Shown here one piece after another: positions 1-10,539 of a stretch of DNA of 64,000 bases; positions within the stretch are counted from its first letter, which is position 1; every line of letters starts with the position of its first letter. The position numbers and the translations under genes were made by a program. Source of the stretch: Doryteuthis pealeii (taxonomy: Eukaryota > Mollusca > Cephalopoda > Myopsida > Loliginidae). The notes beneath the pieces were generated by a model that was not told the origin of the DNA, did not search any database, and saw nothing but the letters and a program-made list of their open reading frames with translations. The stretch spans positions 88,509,140 through 88,573,139 of the forward strand of contig CM042143.1 of the NCBI GenBank assembly GCA_023376005.1, read 5' to 3'.

Positions 1-213
1 TATCAGCCTGACGGCAAGGGAGTCTATCCCCTTTTCACTAGCGCTAGACCAAGGAGATTATTTTTTAGCATCTGAGGTGGAGCACCACACCTACCATCAC
101 TTTATCACACAGATCCCTGTGCTACTCATATGCTGAGTTGGTGAGGGCTGGTATCGAACCCAGAACCTTGTGGTTCCTGGTCAAACACTCTACCGACTGA
201 GCTAAACCAGCCC
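1..213 (-). repeat. tRNA-derived SINE, family 1
   Basis: On the minus strand the element opens with a tRNA-like promoter: box A TAGCTCAGTCGGTAGAG and box B GGTTCGATACC. It continues into a body ending with the family hallmark GTGAAAAGGGGATAGACTCC. It is cut by the window start. It is the best-preserved box B of about a dozen copies in the window. Confidence 0.85.
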
Positions 214-516
214 TATAGAGATGGGGTACATTAGCATTAATATTTATTCCAAATTTTTTCCCAATAATTTTTACAAATGTCACAAAGTACAAAGTGTCTA
301 TATATTTAAAAAAAAAAAAAGTAATCAGTTAGTTTATATTATGATTTTAAAGTCTCCAGCTGTTCACCGTCCCTGTCAGTACATTATTGGAATCTTCTAC
401 AAGCTAGTTTCACAGATCCATTATAACTGAATAGCGAGTTCAATTGTTACATACTGAGGTTTTCACAGTACCAATTGATACGTGTTGTATACCCTTTTCT
501 TACTTCTTGCTTCTAG

Positions 517-921
517 TCATCTTTTCTTCTGGCCGGCTTTGCTATTCTGATCGTCTATCATCTTGGTCTGGTCTAGCGTCTGGTGTTGACTTGGTATATC
601 TTCAAAGGTCTGGTCTGGTTTTCTATTGCTATGTTCTTGCTGGCTGGTCATCCTGGATTCATTTCTTAGTCTTGTTACCAAGACATTCATCAACCACAAG
701 AACATTTTACTTATATAAACTTTTATTTCCTTAACTATACATTTCACGTAACTAAATATCTGACTAACATAGCGCACGCGAGTTCCAGCCTTAGGCAGAG
801 CACCAAATGGCCGACTGCTCTGCCTGACGTCCAACTGCAAACTGAGGACTCTGAAAAAGGTCCCACGTGACTTCACATATTTGGCGGGCTTCTGTAATTT
901 TCCATAGAAGGACCCGGCCAT
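517..921 (-). other. Unassigned 134-codon ORF, probably transposon remnant
   Basis: This open frame starts MAGSFYGKLQKPAKYVKSRG and ends in a hydrophilic Gln/Lys-rich stretch. The 770-920 part is more GC-rich than its surroundings. I recognise no domain, and it overlaps an equally open short frame on the plus strand. It is flanked by SINE fragments, so it is more likely repeat-derived or chance than a gene. Confidence 0.2.
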
Positions 922-954
922 GGTATGAAAGGGGTCATCCCCTCAGAATTACAG

Positions 955-1650
955 GATTGACAATAATCTTATGCAACCGCATAGATTATGTAACACAATC
1001 CTCACTGGAGGTACCATCCTTGCAACTTTGTGTCACATCCTATCCTAGGTGAATGGGTTAGGTAAATACAAACTCCCGTAGAAATATTAACATGTTTTTT
1101 CAATCACCTGTAGTGGATTGCAAAAATGTGTTGACAGGTATGGTGAACATGTGGGAGACTGAAATTATATCATAAAGGTGCTTCCATACGGGTGTTAACA
1201 ATTTTTTGATCAATTTGTACATGTACATATGTGTCTGTCTGTCTGTGTGTCTGTGCTTACCAAACCCCTCTGCCATGATGGATGTGACACAAGATAATTT
1301 TTTTAAATGCATTAAGCTAGTTTGGATTCAGGAAAATAGTTTGTTTTCCTTCTCCTAGACTGGTTGCTGTATATTTGTCAAAAGGTTTTTTGTATGTCTG
1401 TGTTTATGTTTACATATATACATTGTGTTTAAAAAAAATTAACATTTTTATGGGAGTTCCTTTATGATATTATGACTTGAAAGTCTCTACTTGTTCACTG
1501 TCCCAATCAATAAAGAAATATTAACATTTTTAATAACTTGTGGGAGATTCCAAGAATATGTTAACAGTGAAAATGTGGAGACGGTTTTAAATTATATCAT
1601 AAAGGTGCTTCCATAAGGTTGTTTTTACAATTCATTTTAATTTTACGTTG
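955..1650 (+). repeat. SINE-2-tail and ATTAACATNTTT-type dispersed repeats
   Basis: The segment TGTGTCACATCCTA near 1029 is followed by TAGAAATATTAACATGTTTT and GTGAACATGTGGGAGACTG. The same block recurs in partial form at about 1500-1625 and at 25805-25995. It is non-coding as far as I can see. Confidence 0.5.
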
Positions 1651-1789
1651 GGCATTTAAGCAAAGCAAGAACTATTTGGAATGTTTCATTTTTAAATTTT
1701 TAATTTTTTTTTAAATACCCAGTATATTACAATAAAATAAAATTTTTATAAGTTATATTTTATCAACATTTAAAGGTTCCTATACTTTT

Positions 1790-1893
1790 AGAAGTGCACC
1801 TTAGCAAAAACAATCTCTGTGGTCTAGCACTAGCAAAAAGGGGATAGACTCCCTTGCTGTCCAGCTGATACTGACAATAGGCCACTCTGCAAA
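1790..1893 (+). repeat. SINE family 1, 3' fragment
   Basis: Only the distal body is present (hallmark AAAAAGGGGATAGACTCCC, then CTGATACTGACAATAGGCC). The tRNA-like head is missing, as expected of 5'-truncated retroposition. Confidence 0.75.
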
Positions 1894-2044
1894 CTTTACT
1901 TTTTTATATTTGTTCTAATCGTGTGTGTGTGTGTGTGTGATTTTTAAAAAAATATTTGTATCTATTTATTTTAACTTTATATGTATATTCATAAGTCTCA
2001 TTAATTTATATTTTATTTTGTTTTCTTTCTCACCCCCCTTGCAG

Positions 2045-2164
2045 GTGTCTGTTAATGCCTTGGATAAGTCTGGCAGCACCCCTGTCCATTGGGCTGCCCA
2101 TGCTGGACACATACAGTGCCTTGAATCACTTCTTGCATCTAATAACATTGAATTCAATGTCCAG
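2045..2164 (+). CDS. OSTF1: OSTF1 exon (ankyrin repeat)
   Basis: This exon has 40 codons, phase 0 at both ends. The acceptor is a C/T-rich tract ending TTGCAG (2039-2044); the donor is CAG|GTAAAT. It encodes [20 protein letters not shown] and continues to NIEFNVQ, aligning with the second ankyrin unit of OSTF1 (vertebrate VNGLDKAGST region). It is the first OSTF1 exon visible in the window. Confidence 0.93.
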
Positions 2165-5100
2165 GTAAATCTTATTTTAATATTAATTTCTCAGTGAATA
2201 TGACCACTAAAATGCAGCCATTTAAGCAGGGGCTTTAAAATACACCGACTGCACCCCAGCAGAGGGGTAAAAATTCCTCAATGGGGCCACCTGTTGGTCG
2301 TTGGTGGCGACCCATGATGCTTAAGGATCGAACCCTGGTGGCTGAGCAGTTCATAACATGCAACACTCTACTTTGGCATTTACTTAGGCTAGACAGTTGG
2401 TCAATCGTCTAGTTACATCAAGCCCAGGCACCTATATGAGAGTCCCAATCCTATTGTCCTTATGGCAACTCCCAACCACTTTTAACATATATGTTGCTAG
2501 AAGACGGTGGCTGAGGGTCTTAATGTCCTGGGTATGACGTTACTCTATCTGATGGTGAAGTTCTAATTCTGAAGAATATGAAGTACTCCTTCATCACCAT
2601 TACTCCCAGGTCCACTTTAACCCAGAATGGTAGTACCTGTTAGGGTCCCATCTATGGGTTAAATAGAAAAACATGAGTTTAAAAAAAATGAGTACAAATC
2701 AAGAAGGAATAAAACAAAATGTCTTCGGCATAAAATAACCCAACAAGGGTTGACATACCGTAAAATCCAACCCCAAGGGACTTCAAAGCATGTGGGGAAA
2801 CAATGATATATATTTACCAACCTCTCTGCACAAGTAGGATGTGACACAAGGTCAATTTCTTAAACGGAATTTAATAGGTTGGAATTTAGAGTTTTCCTTC
2901 TCCTAGACTAGTCAACCCGATATCAAAATGACTTGATTCAGCATTAAATAACCCAAAAAGGGTTGATATGCCATAAAAGCAAAACAACCAACCTAGGCTG
3001 ATTACTATACTATGGTTAAAGAGCCCAGTCTGCCCTACTATTTAGCTGGAGGGAGAATAGTTCGATGCATACCTTTCCCAAGTGTATTAGTGCTATGTAA
3101 AAATGCAAACGGCCTACTCCAGGATTTTAACCTGGGTCGCCAAGTCCATTTCCTACAACAATAACCATTACACAACAAGCGCCTCCAACAAACAATAATA
3201 GAATTTATTTTCATTTTTAGGTCACCTAGATAATCAGGACTGATAATTAGATATTTAATTACATATTGGTAGATAAAAGTCTAATAGATATCAACTTAGT
3301 AGCTTAGTTCACTGAAGCGGAACAACAAATGAACTTAACTAAGAAATATGAAGACTCTTATTTCTAATCTTTCATTTGGGTGGGTGGGGGGTCTTGTTTG
3401 CCTTTAAAATCCTGACTTTTAACTCTGGTTTGAAGACCAGCCTTTTTGTTTGATACCACTGAGAAATAAGAAACCTTCTCAGAAATCTGGCCAGCCCACT
3501 ATAAGCTCAGTTTAATTGAACACAAGGCCACAAGGAACTCCTCAAAAGATTGAGGTGAGGTAGTTTCTGTGGCCTAATAGCTAATATGCAGGAATGCAAC
3601 ATTATAGTAAGTGAGTTCAAACTCCAGTTATGCTATTACATTCACTTAGGGTAACATATATACAGAAATCAGATCATTCACCATTTTTAGATCACCTTTA
3701 AACAGCCACACATCATTATAGCAACAATTACAATTTACAGGCAAAAAAGTGGTAAACATTTACACATGAAATTCCCTCTATTTATTCAAATTATTGTATA
3801 AAAAGTATGAATTATTTACTGATAGTTAGACATAAAGACCATTAACATGAGGACCATTCACAAACCGAAGCTCATGCATGACAATTAAAGAAATTGCGTG
3901 TATCCCATCAGCATTCCTCTATTGAGGTGCCTCAGGCACTGGGCAATGAACCCAGCCCTGCCTCTTTAAATCAAGGTGTTGCCTGTGTTACGATTTTATG
4001 GGCCACCCTTTAGGCTTCAAGCAAGAGTGCTTGTCCAGCGGAAATCCTTGGTAAATAATCCTTTGGTTGTTCCTTGGTACTCCTCAGTATTGCAAGTCTT
4101 TCATCAATAATTGCAAATGGACACCTCTCCATATCAGTGATTAAGTAGTCAACCAGCCACGCATTCGGGCTGTTGATTGGCTGAGGTTAAAACCACATGA
4201 CCTTGCTTAGTCTATAAATCTAAGTGGTGTATTGTAGCACACCTTATATACCACAATAATCCATCAGTCTGGGAAGATGGCCCCCTGGGATCATGCTGTT
4301 ATTTAATTCCTTATCAGACCAATAGCAAAAGCCACTGGACACAGACCCCAAAGGGCAGGTGGGAAAAGTATTATATAAATTGTTTGTTTATTTGTAGTTT
4401 CACATTGAAGAATCCACAAGTGTTATTTGAAATTTGCAAATAAAACAATTCTTCACCAGTTAAGTCATTTTGTCACCCGTCGAATATCGTTTTTGGCTGG
4501 AAGCTACCATTACACTGGGGATGCAAATTCTGTGGGTGCATTCTGCACCTAAACAGTTGTAATAGTATTTTATTTATTTTATTATTTTTTAAATAAATAT
4601 ATTTTGGAATGAATGATTAATTTGTGTTTTAGTGGATAAGCAACACCAGATAATCAGATTTACATTTTTGCATTTCATCTTGGAAAATTTTGAGTCTCAT
4701 TTTTAACCAGAGGGTGCTGCAAGATGATAATGGTTGGAAGATTAAGGAACAAGAGTATTAATTGTTGCTGTTGTTTTTTGTTTTTAATAGATATTTTAGA
4801 ATAAATGATTAATTTGTGTATTTTGTTGTTGTTTTTTTTTTCAATCTTTTCAGAATAAACTTGGTGACACTCCATTACACTCAGCTGCCTGGAAAGGTCA
4901 TGTAGAAGCAGTAAAAATTTTAATTGAGAAAGGTTTGTGGGATTCATTTCTTAATTGTTTATTTAGTAATTCTTACCCCCCAAAACGGAAAACTGCTCAT
5001 GTTCCTGAAGCATTATCAACAAAAAAAAGTTTTTCTTCCATTTTAAATGCACTTTGCTATATTATCTTTTATATATACTAGCAAGAATATGCGCCCCTCC

Positions 5101-6567
5101 TCTGGGCGTAGGTACTTAAGTTTTAATGTAATGAAATATATTAAATTAGAAAGACTAACAAAATCAAATAAGAACACATATAAAAAGATTACTTATTTTA
5201 AGTATATTTTAATTGGTTTCTATGATAAAACAATAATATCAGAGATCAATAACACTAAGTAATTATTTATTAAACCTGGTTTTGTTAAAACCAGTATGTA
5301 AACCTTTATTTCTTAGTGATATATAAGACACATTCCAGGATTTTAAATGCTCTGATAACATGAGCTGTTTTGAGGCAAATCTAACAGATTTTCATAGACA
5401 GTGTTAATAATTGAAATTTATTCTATGTATTAATGATTTTGACTATGAATTTAATACTCATTGATAAACTTACACAATTCCTGAGAGTATTGTGACATAG
5501 TTTCAATTACAGACAGACGCCAAATCTCCATTATAATAAGACTAGCTCTTTGACAATGCCCCCAAAACTCTTTTCATGATGCATACACAAATGTATTCTT
5601 CTGCCACAGCAAACAGTGCGGACACCCACTATATAAGTCTAAAATAACATTATTACGTCAGAAAGCAATGAAGAGTTATCTTGAGAAAATTGGTCAACTG
5701 TGTCGATTTCAAGATTGTAAATTGGTTGAAAAAATCCAATATCAGAAGTTTTGCGCAATACACAGATTTTTTTTTTGTTTATCAGTGTGTGTTACCTGTT
5801 TTAAAAAAACAGCCATGTAGAAGTCCATTTAACATCGAATTGAAAGACCAAGGTAGCAAGCAAGTTTATAACTCAAATACAGATCTTGCATTGCGACAAG
5901 CACAGTACAGAGTGATGGTTTATTTACGTAAGCACCATAGCCCCACTAAAGTCAGCAGCTAATCAGAACTCAAAGAATGGTATCACCCATATGCAAATAT
6001 GGAATATTCCTGAGTGCTATATATACCAACTGCTTCATATCAAATTCAATAAGACCTAGTTGGTCACTTCAAGTTGGTTGAACTTTAACTATGTAGTATA
6101 TATTTCAACCATTAATTCCTTTTCTTGAGCCTTATCTTTTCAATTTCATTTCTCAGGAGCCCTGACTGACATCAAAAATAAAGATGACAAGATACCCAGT
6201 GACTTGACAACCAATTCGGAAATCTTAGTTCTTTTACAAAATTCAAGTAAGAATAATTTTGAATTCTTTTTTTGAAATGTTTTGTGGCCTTGCACTGATT
6301 TGAACTTTTCTCCTTGTAAATATTTTATATACTTCCATTAAACAAGCATCCTAGTGTAATGGTTAACAAGCTAGTCTTGCAGTTCCATTACTACTGAATA
6401 GCGAGTTTGATCATCACTGGATGCCCTGTACTTAAGACCTTGTGTCACATCCTACCGGTGGCAAACGGGTCAGGTACTTCCATTAAGCAAGATTAGTGAA
6501 TATAATATAATATTATGCAACAGAACAGGTCTATCCCATATTAAGCACTCTAAAAAAATACAGGAGA

Positions 6568-6623
<56 letters not shown>

Positions 6624-7053
6624 ATATATGGGCAGGATCTTTCATTCAAATAAATTTGGTAAAACATAACAGAATTCTTGTTTCCATGTTTTTTTTTCTT
6701 TCTTTTAAGCTTTTAAACATTTTTTTACTAACACTTTTTAAGATGATAACATTAAATAAAATGGTTAGGAAAACAAACTTAAAAACAATAAGGATTCTGT
6801 TATGTTTAACGAAATTTGTTTGAAAAATTTTTTTTTTTTAGTTAAGATAGTGTGGACATGGAGTCAACATCTGGTTACTAATAATTTCTCACCTAAAAGA
6901 TCTTCGGACCAGTTTTTGATCTAAAGATCACATAGGCGAGAAACTGTCAGTAACCAGATATTGACTCCATGTCCACGCTACTTTAACTCAAATATAAATG
7001 CTCTATTAATGATAGTGAGCATTATCTGCTTAGAAATATAGCACCCATCTTAT

Positions 7054-7092
<39 letters not shown>

Positions 7093-7597
7093 TATATGTA
7101 AAAACAAATTTTTTTTTGCGATGAAACAAAGAAAATACAGTGCTCAATCACAGTTTGTAAGAGCTAATATTTATTTATTTTACAATGTTTTCATAGATCA
7201 ATGTTCATTATCAGCGACCGCGGTTTCATGCCAAAGGCAATCATCAGGCTGAGGAGCAAGATCCTATGGTGTTTGTTGGAGTTCTTTACTCAATGTCACA
7301 TTTAGGATTGTAAATAACGTCGGTTAGTTTTACGGACGCTGTTATTATTTTTAAAAATTTGAATTTTTTTGAAGTAATGCCAACGAAGTTGCCTCCCTTT
7401 ATTCGTTAAAAAAGGACTTTTTTTTTTTTTTTTTTAACTTTGAAAAAACTAACCGACGTTATTTACAATCCTAAATGTGACATTGAGTAAAGAACTCCAA
7501 CAAACACCATAGGATCTTGCTCCTCAGCCTGATGATTGCCTTTGGCATGAAACCGCGGTCGCTGATAATGAACATTGATCTATGAAAACATTGTAAA

Positions 7598-7646
<49 letters not shown>

Positions 7647-7748
7647 GTGTTATGTTCTTGCTCTCCAGTGATGTGATGAAGATGTGAAACAAATATTCAG
7701 ATGTATTTATTTATGAATGAATAGTTCTGCCTACTTTCAAGTGTTTTG

Positions 7749-7797
<49 letters not shown>

Positions 7798-7901
7798 TTA
7801 GGGTAGCATCCATGTCCATGCTACCCTAACTTAGATATACATGCTCTATCCTTGATGTTGAACACTATTTACTCATAAATATAGCACTCTACATTATCAA
7901 T

Positions 7902-7948
<47 letters not shown>

Positions 7949-8212
7949 AGAAATTAGAGCAGTCTAAAATAATTAAGATAAAGGAGAAATTCACTTTGAC
8001 CTGTTTGTTTTTGGAGAGTCACTTTTGTTTTTAAATGAAATTAATAACATTTTAAAATTGTCATCAAATAAAACTAAAAAGTCAGATCCTTTTCGTTTTT
8101 TTTTTTTTTTTTTGTTCCTATTCTTCTTCATTCATTTTTATTTCTCTTTTCAGATAATTGTCAAGATGCAGAAGATTATGTGAATGATACAGATGAATCG
8201 GATTCCGACTAA
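2045..8212 (+). CDS. OSTF1: OSTF1 (osteoclast-stimulating factor 1), 3' half: ankyrin repeats and acidic tail
   Basis: Four in-phase exons were found: 2045-2164, 4854-4932, 6157-6246 and 8154-8212. Together they encode about 115 residues and end at TAA 8210-8212. The protein carries ankyrin-repeat signatures ([12 protein letters not shown] in the first exon, [13 protein letters not shown] in the second) and ends [14 protein letters not shown], closely matching the vertebrate OSTF1 C-terminus. Vertebrate OSTF1 is about 214 residues: an N-terminal SH3 domain, then ankyrin repeats and an acidic tail. It is a cytoplasmic adaptor, so the SH3 domain and the start of the ankyrin region should lie on exons before the window; I saw no SH3 exon in 1-2044. 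Introns are 2689, 1221 and 1907 bases and hold many repeats. Every acceptor has a polypyrimidine tract followed by CAG. The assignment rests on collinear similarity along the whole visible length and the diagnostic tail; a generic ankyrin protein is unlikely. Confidence 0.93.
2215..2775 (+). repeat. Dispersed repeat family B, copy 1
   Basis: It begins GGCTTTAAAATACACCGACTG and continues with AATGGGGCCACCTGTTGG, CTATCTGATGGTGAAGTTC and AGGGTCCCATCTATGGGTTAA. The end is TTGACATACCGTAAAATCC. At least eight related copies occur in the window; no coding capacity is evident. Confidence 0.7.
3085..3190 (-). repeat. tRNA-derived SINE, family 2
   Basis: On the minus strand TTGTGTAATGGTTATTG is box A-like and CAGGTTAAAATCCTGG is box B-like. 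Related heads occur at about 3560-3660 (+), 6345-6480 (+), 17560-17672 (-), 31250-31342 (-), 36850-36940 (+), 38320-38400 (+) and 63000-63090 (+). The family tail is marked by CTTGTGTCACATCCTAC. Confidence 0.6.
4854..4932 (+). CDS. OSTF1: OSTF1 exon (ankyrin repeat)
   Basis: This 79-base exon starts in phase 0 and ends one base into a codon. It encodes [20 protein letters not shown] and then KILIEK. The [13 protein letters not shown] core is almost identical to the vertebrate OSTF1 repeat. The acceptor is TCTTTTCAG; the donor is AAAG|GTTTGT, a weaker but acceptable donor. Confidence 0.92.
5078..5541 (-). mobile_element. Non-autonomous Helitron, family 1
   Basis: On the minus strand the element begins TCTTATTATAATGGAGATTT. 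It ends with a GC-rich hairpin (GCCC...GGGC) followed by ATATTCTTG and CTAG, with T as the next base. The end structure matches copies at 16286-16912 and 23370-23992. The base before the 5' end is G, not the usual A. It lies in an OSTF1 intron. Confidence 0.7.
6157..6246 (+). CDS. OSTF1: OSTF1 exon (last ankyrin unit)
   Basis: This 90-base exon begins two bases into the split glycine codon and ends one base into the next codon. It encodes [20 protein letters not shown] and then [10 protein letters not shown]. The acceptor is TTTCTCAG; the donor is TCAA|GTAAGA. It matches the region of vertebrate OSTF1 that begins GARTDLRN. Confidence 0.9.
6345..6480 (+). repeat. SINE family 2, with tail
   Basis: The head is CCTAGTGTAATGGTTAACAA; it is followed by TACTACTGAATAGCGAGTTT and the tail CTTGTGTCACATCCTACCGG. 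It lies in the last OSTF1 intron. Confidence 0.65.
6572..6622. repeat. (GT)n(AT)n compound microsatellite
   Basis: A GT run followed directly by an AT run, in the last OSTF1 intron. Other AT runs in the same intron are at 7055-7091, 7601-7642, 7750-7795 and 7902-7948; (GT)n is at 1921-1939. Confidence 0.95.
6840..6989. mobile_element. Foldback MITE
   Basis: AGTTAAGATAGTGTGGACATGG at the left end is mirrored by CCATGTCCACGCTACTTTAACT at the right, with arms of about 70 bases. A short related palindrome lies at 7796-7836. It is in the last OSTF1 intron. Confidence 0.7.
7172..7604. repeat. Near-perfect inverted repeat, 159-base arms
   Basis: Arms 7172-7331 and 7445-7604 are exact reverse complements over all bases I compared (about 137), with a 113-base loop. 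It lies in the last OSTF1 intron. The transcript would form a long perfect hairpin. (AT)n runs flank both sides. Confidence 0.88.
8154..8212 (+). CDS. OSTF1: OSTF1 terminal exon with acidic C-terminus and stop
   Basis: The acceptor is TTTCTCTTTTCAG. The exon completes a split Asn codon, then encodes [18 protein letters not shown] and the TAA stop at 8210-8212. The xAEDYxxDxDxxDSD tail is the hallmark of OSTF1. Confidence 0.93.
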
Positions 8213-9600
8213 AAATGAAATCCTGTGAATGCCTTTCAGAAATGAATGTTTATGGTTGGCTGTGTGCATGCTAAAAATAACACAAATCTTTACCTTTTTT
8301 TGGTTAGCTTTTTAAACTTTAAAGATAAGTTGGGTTTTTTTTATCTTTTTAAAATATAAAATTTATGAAACAGATTAAGGTGACATTATAACAAAACTGC
8401 ATTTATATAATTTAAAACATTTCTCATCCTGTTTTCCTGAATTGGTAGAGAAGAGACTTGTTGATATTCTGCTTAAAACTTTCGGCGTTAAAAAAATTAA
8501 AAAAAAAAAAAAAAGAAAAAAAGTGAACAGAGAAAAAGACTCTTTTTAAAAAATGTTTTTGTTTGTTTAAAATAAGATTTTTTATGTAAAATGTTAACAA
8601 ACTCTCTTCATCATTAAAATGTGAATCCTGGTCACTATTATTGGCATTGTTTCATCTTTTTTGTTATATATTCAAGATATAAATTGAAAATAACCAAATT
8701 TATATAAACATTATTTTATCATTTGCTGTTCTTTAAGCATTAATTGTTAATGAAAGTATTGTAATCAAGGAAGACAACTCTTGGTTAGGTTAGGTAGTTA
8801 AAAGAACAGGAGCATTTTTTTTTTAACCAACTATGTACACTGTGTGTGTGGAATGACTGAATAATGTCAATTACCTTTTTTATCAATTGATATTACAATT
8901 CTTTTCTGGACCTTAGATACAGGCCTCTTTGCACATAGTAACATTACGACACTAAATCAATGTGTGTAGTGTAGTGGCCCTCATTTGTAATAGGATGATA
9001 AAGTGTCATATAAAAATAATAGTTGTATACTTCTCATTTTCTGTGTTACTTGGAGAATCTCAAATCTGGCTGTTGGATCTAATGTTGAGTGGGCTGGCAA
9101 TTCTTTGCGTTTGGAACCAACTTGGAAGGCTGCAGGACATCTCACCTTGTCATTTATAGTTTTTAGTAATAACACAGGGTCTCATTTTTTTCTCATGATA
9201 TTTTTATTCCCCCCCCCCTCCGCGAGACAACTGCCCTGATGGAGAGTCATGTCTCACTCCATCAACACATCATTCTAAACTCTCTCCTCTCACTCTTCCA
9301 CACATCGCCACATGATGTCTCTCAACCAATAGAAAATGCCAGATGGTGTTGTGCTGACTCATCCTATAAACTTTCCATGCTAAATTACATGTAACTATTA
9401 CATTCCTGGCCCCCCCTCTCTCTCTCTCCCTATTGTGTTACAACAGCGCACATAGTTTGTTTACAATCAATGGACCACGGCTATTTCAATAGATTCAGGG
9501 AGCGGGGGAGGGGAGGTCGAGATAACTGCATACTAAAATTTCATGGGTGCCAATAATTGTGACCATGACTGTATATTATATATAACAATAAACTATCATT
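8213..9600 (+). other. OSTF1: OSTF1 3' UTR and downstream AT-rich sequence
   Basis: The region after the OSTF1 stop is AT-rich and has no supported ORF. A 3' UTR must begin here, but its end cannot be fixed: an AATAAA lies near 9586, and earlier A-rich tracts are ambiguous. Short ORFs at 8962-9239 overlap on both strands and look like chance or repeat sequence. A C-rich patch at 9210-9225 and another at 9410-9430 are low complexity. Confidence 0.45.
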
Positions 9601-9972
9601 TCGTACATCCAACTTAATTTTCTCATGTTTTATGCAGATATTTAAATTATTTAACATGTCACAGCATGATGCTCCATATTTTATAATTTTATATAAACTT
9701 CTTTTTTTTTTCTTCTAATCAATTCTTTAAAAATTCTTCAAAAACATCTCTTTTGAGGATAATCTAAGGTTGAAACTAGTTGAGAGCAATTAAAATCATT
9801 ACTGAACAGCAGTAAAAAAAAAAAAAAAAGGGACTCAATAACCTTTTTATGTCCCAGTAGTTATTATTATTGACATATTATTATTGAAGGGTGTAATGAA
9901 AAACAAAGTAATAGCTTGACTTGAAGTTTTAACACAACTAGGGTCAGTTGGGGTGGAGCTTTTTTAAATATA

Positions 9973-10537
9973 CAGGGTGACTATAACGGGTAATCTGAAC
10001 ATCATCTACATAAATGAGTAATCTCCCCTTGTTTGTTTCACTTTGGGGAAGCCATGTTTTGTCGGCCATTTTCATTTCACCGTAAATCTACACTGAAAAT
10101 TCAAATTTGTTTGAATTAATACAACTGCATGTATTCTTGATAATTAAGTTCATTCCAAATAATGCGCAAGCACAATTAAGAACACATTTTATATTTTCAT
10201 GTTAAAACATGCAGTTGTATTGATTCAAAAAAATTTGTATTTTCAGTGTAGATTTACGGTGAAATGAAAATGGCCAACCAAAACTTCCTCAAAGTGAAAC
10301 AAACAAGGGGAGATTACTCTCGTTTATGTAGTTAATGTTCAGATTACCCTATAAAGTCCTGCAACAGATTCAAAATGTAACAACAAAGATGGGAATCTTG
10401 TTGAAATGCAATAATCAAAACGTACATAAAAGTAAAACTACAATTTCATATGGTTTTTACTAAATGATTCTATCATTTAAACAACTTGAGTTAAGTTTTC
10501 AATCTTAAAACTGATGCCAGACTTTATGAATACCCTG
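9973..10537. mobile_element. Tc1/mariner-type MITE, split by a nested foldback MITE
   Basis: The ends CAGGGTGACTATAA and, inverted, CAGGGTATTCATAAAGTC are flanked by TA on both sides. The left terminal repeat is interrupted after 15 bases and resumes as ATAAAGTCCTGCAACAG after the insertion at 9988-10349. Without the insert the two ends align well. Confidence 0.72.
9988..10349. mobile_element. Foldback MITE (GGGTAATCTGAACAT family), copy 1
   Basis: Long inverted arms run from GGGTAATCTGAACAT to ATGTTCAGATTACCC, with AATACAACTGCATG in each arm. TATAA flanks both sides (left TATAAC, right TATAAA), consistent with a short target duplication. Further copies at 25228-25578 and, in part, 25668-25740. 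Confidence 0.8.
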
Positions 10538-10539
10538 TA

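Noticed and set aside
6575..6823. Frame starting with a Cys-Val repeat then Tyr-Ile repeat
   Set aside because: It is a direct translation of the (GT)n(AT)n microsatellite within an OSTF1 intron.
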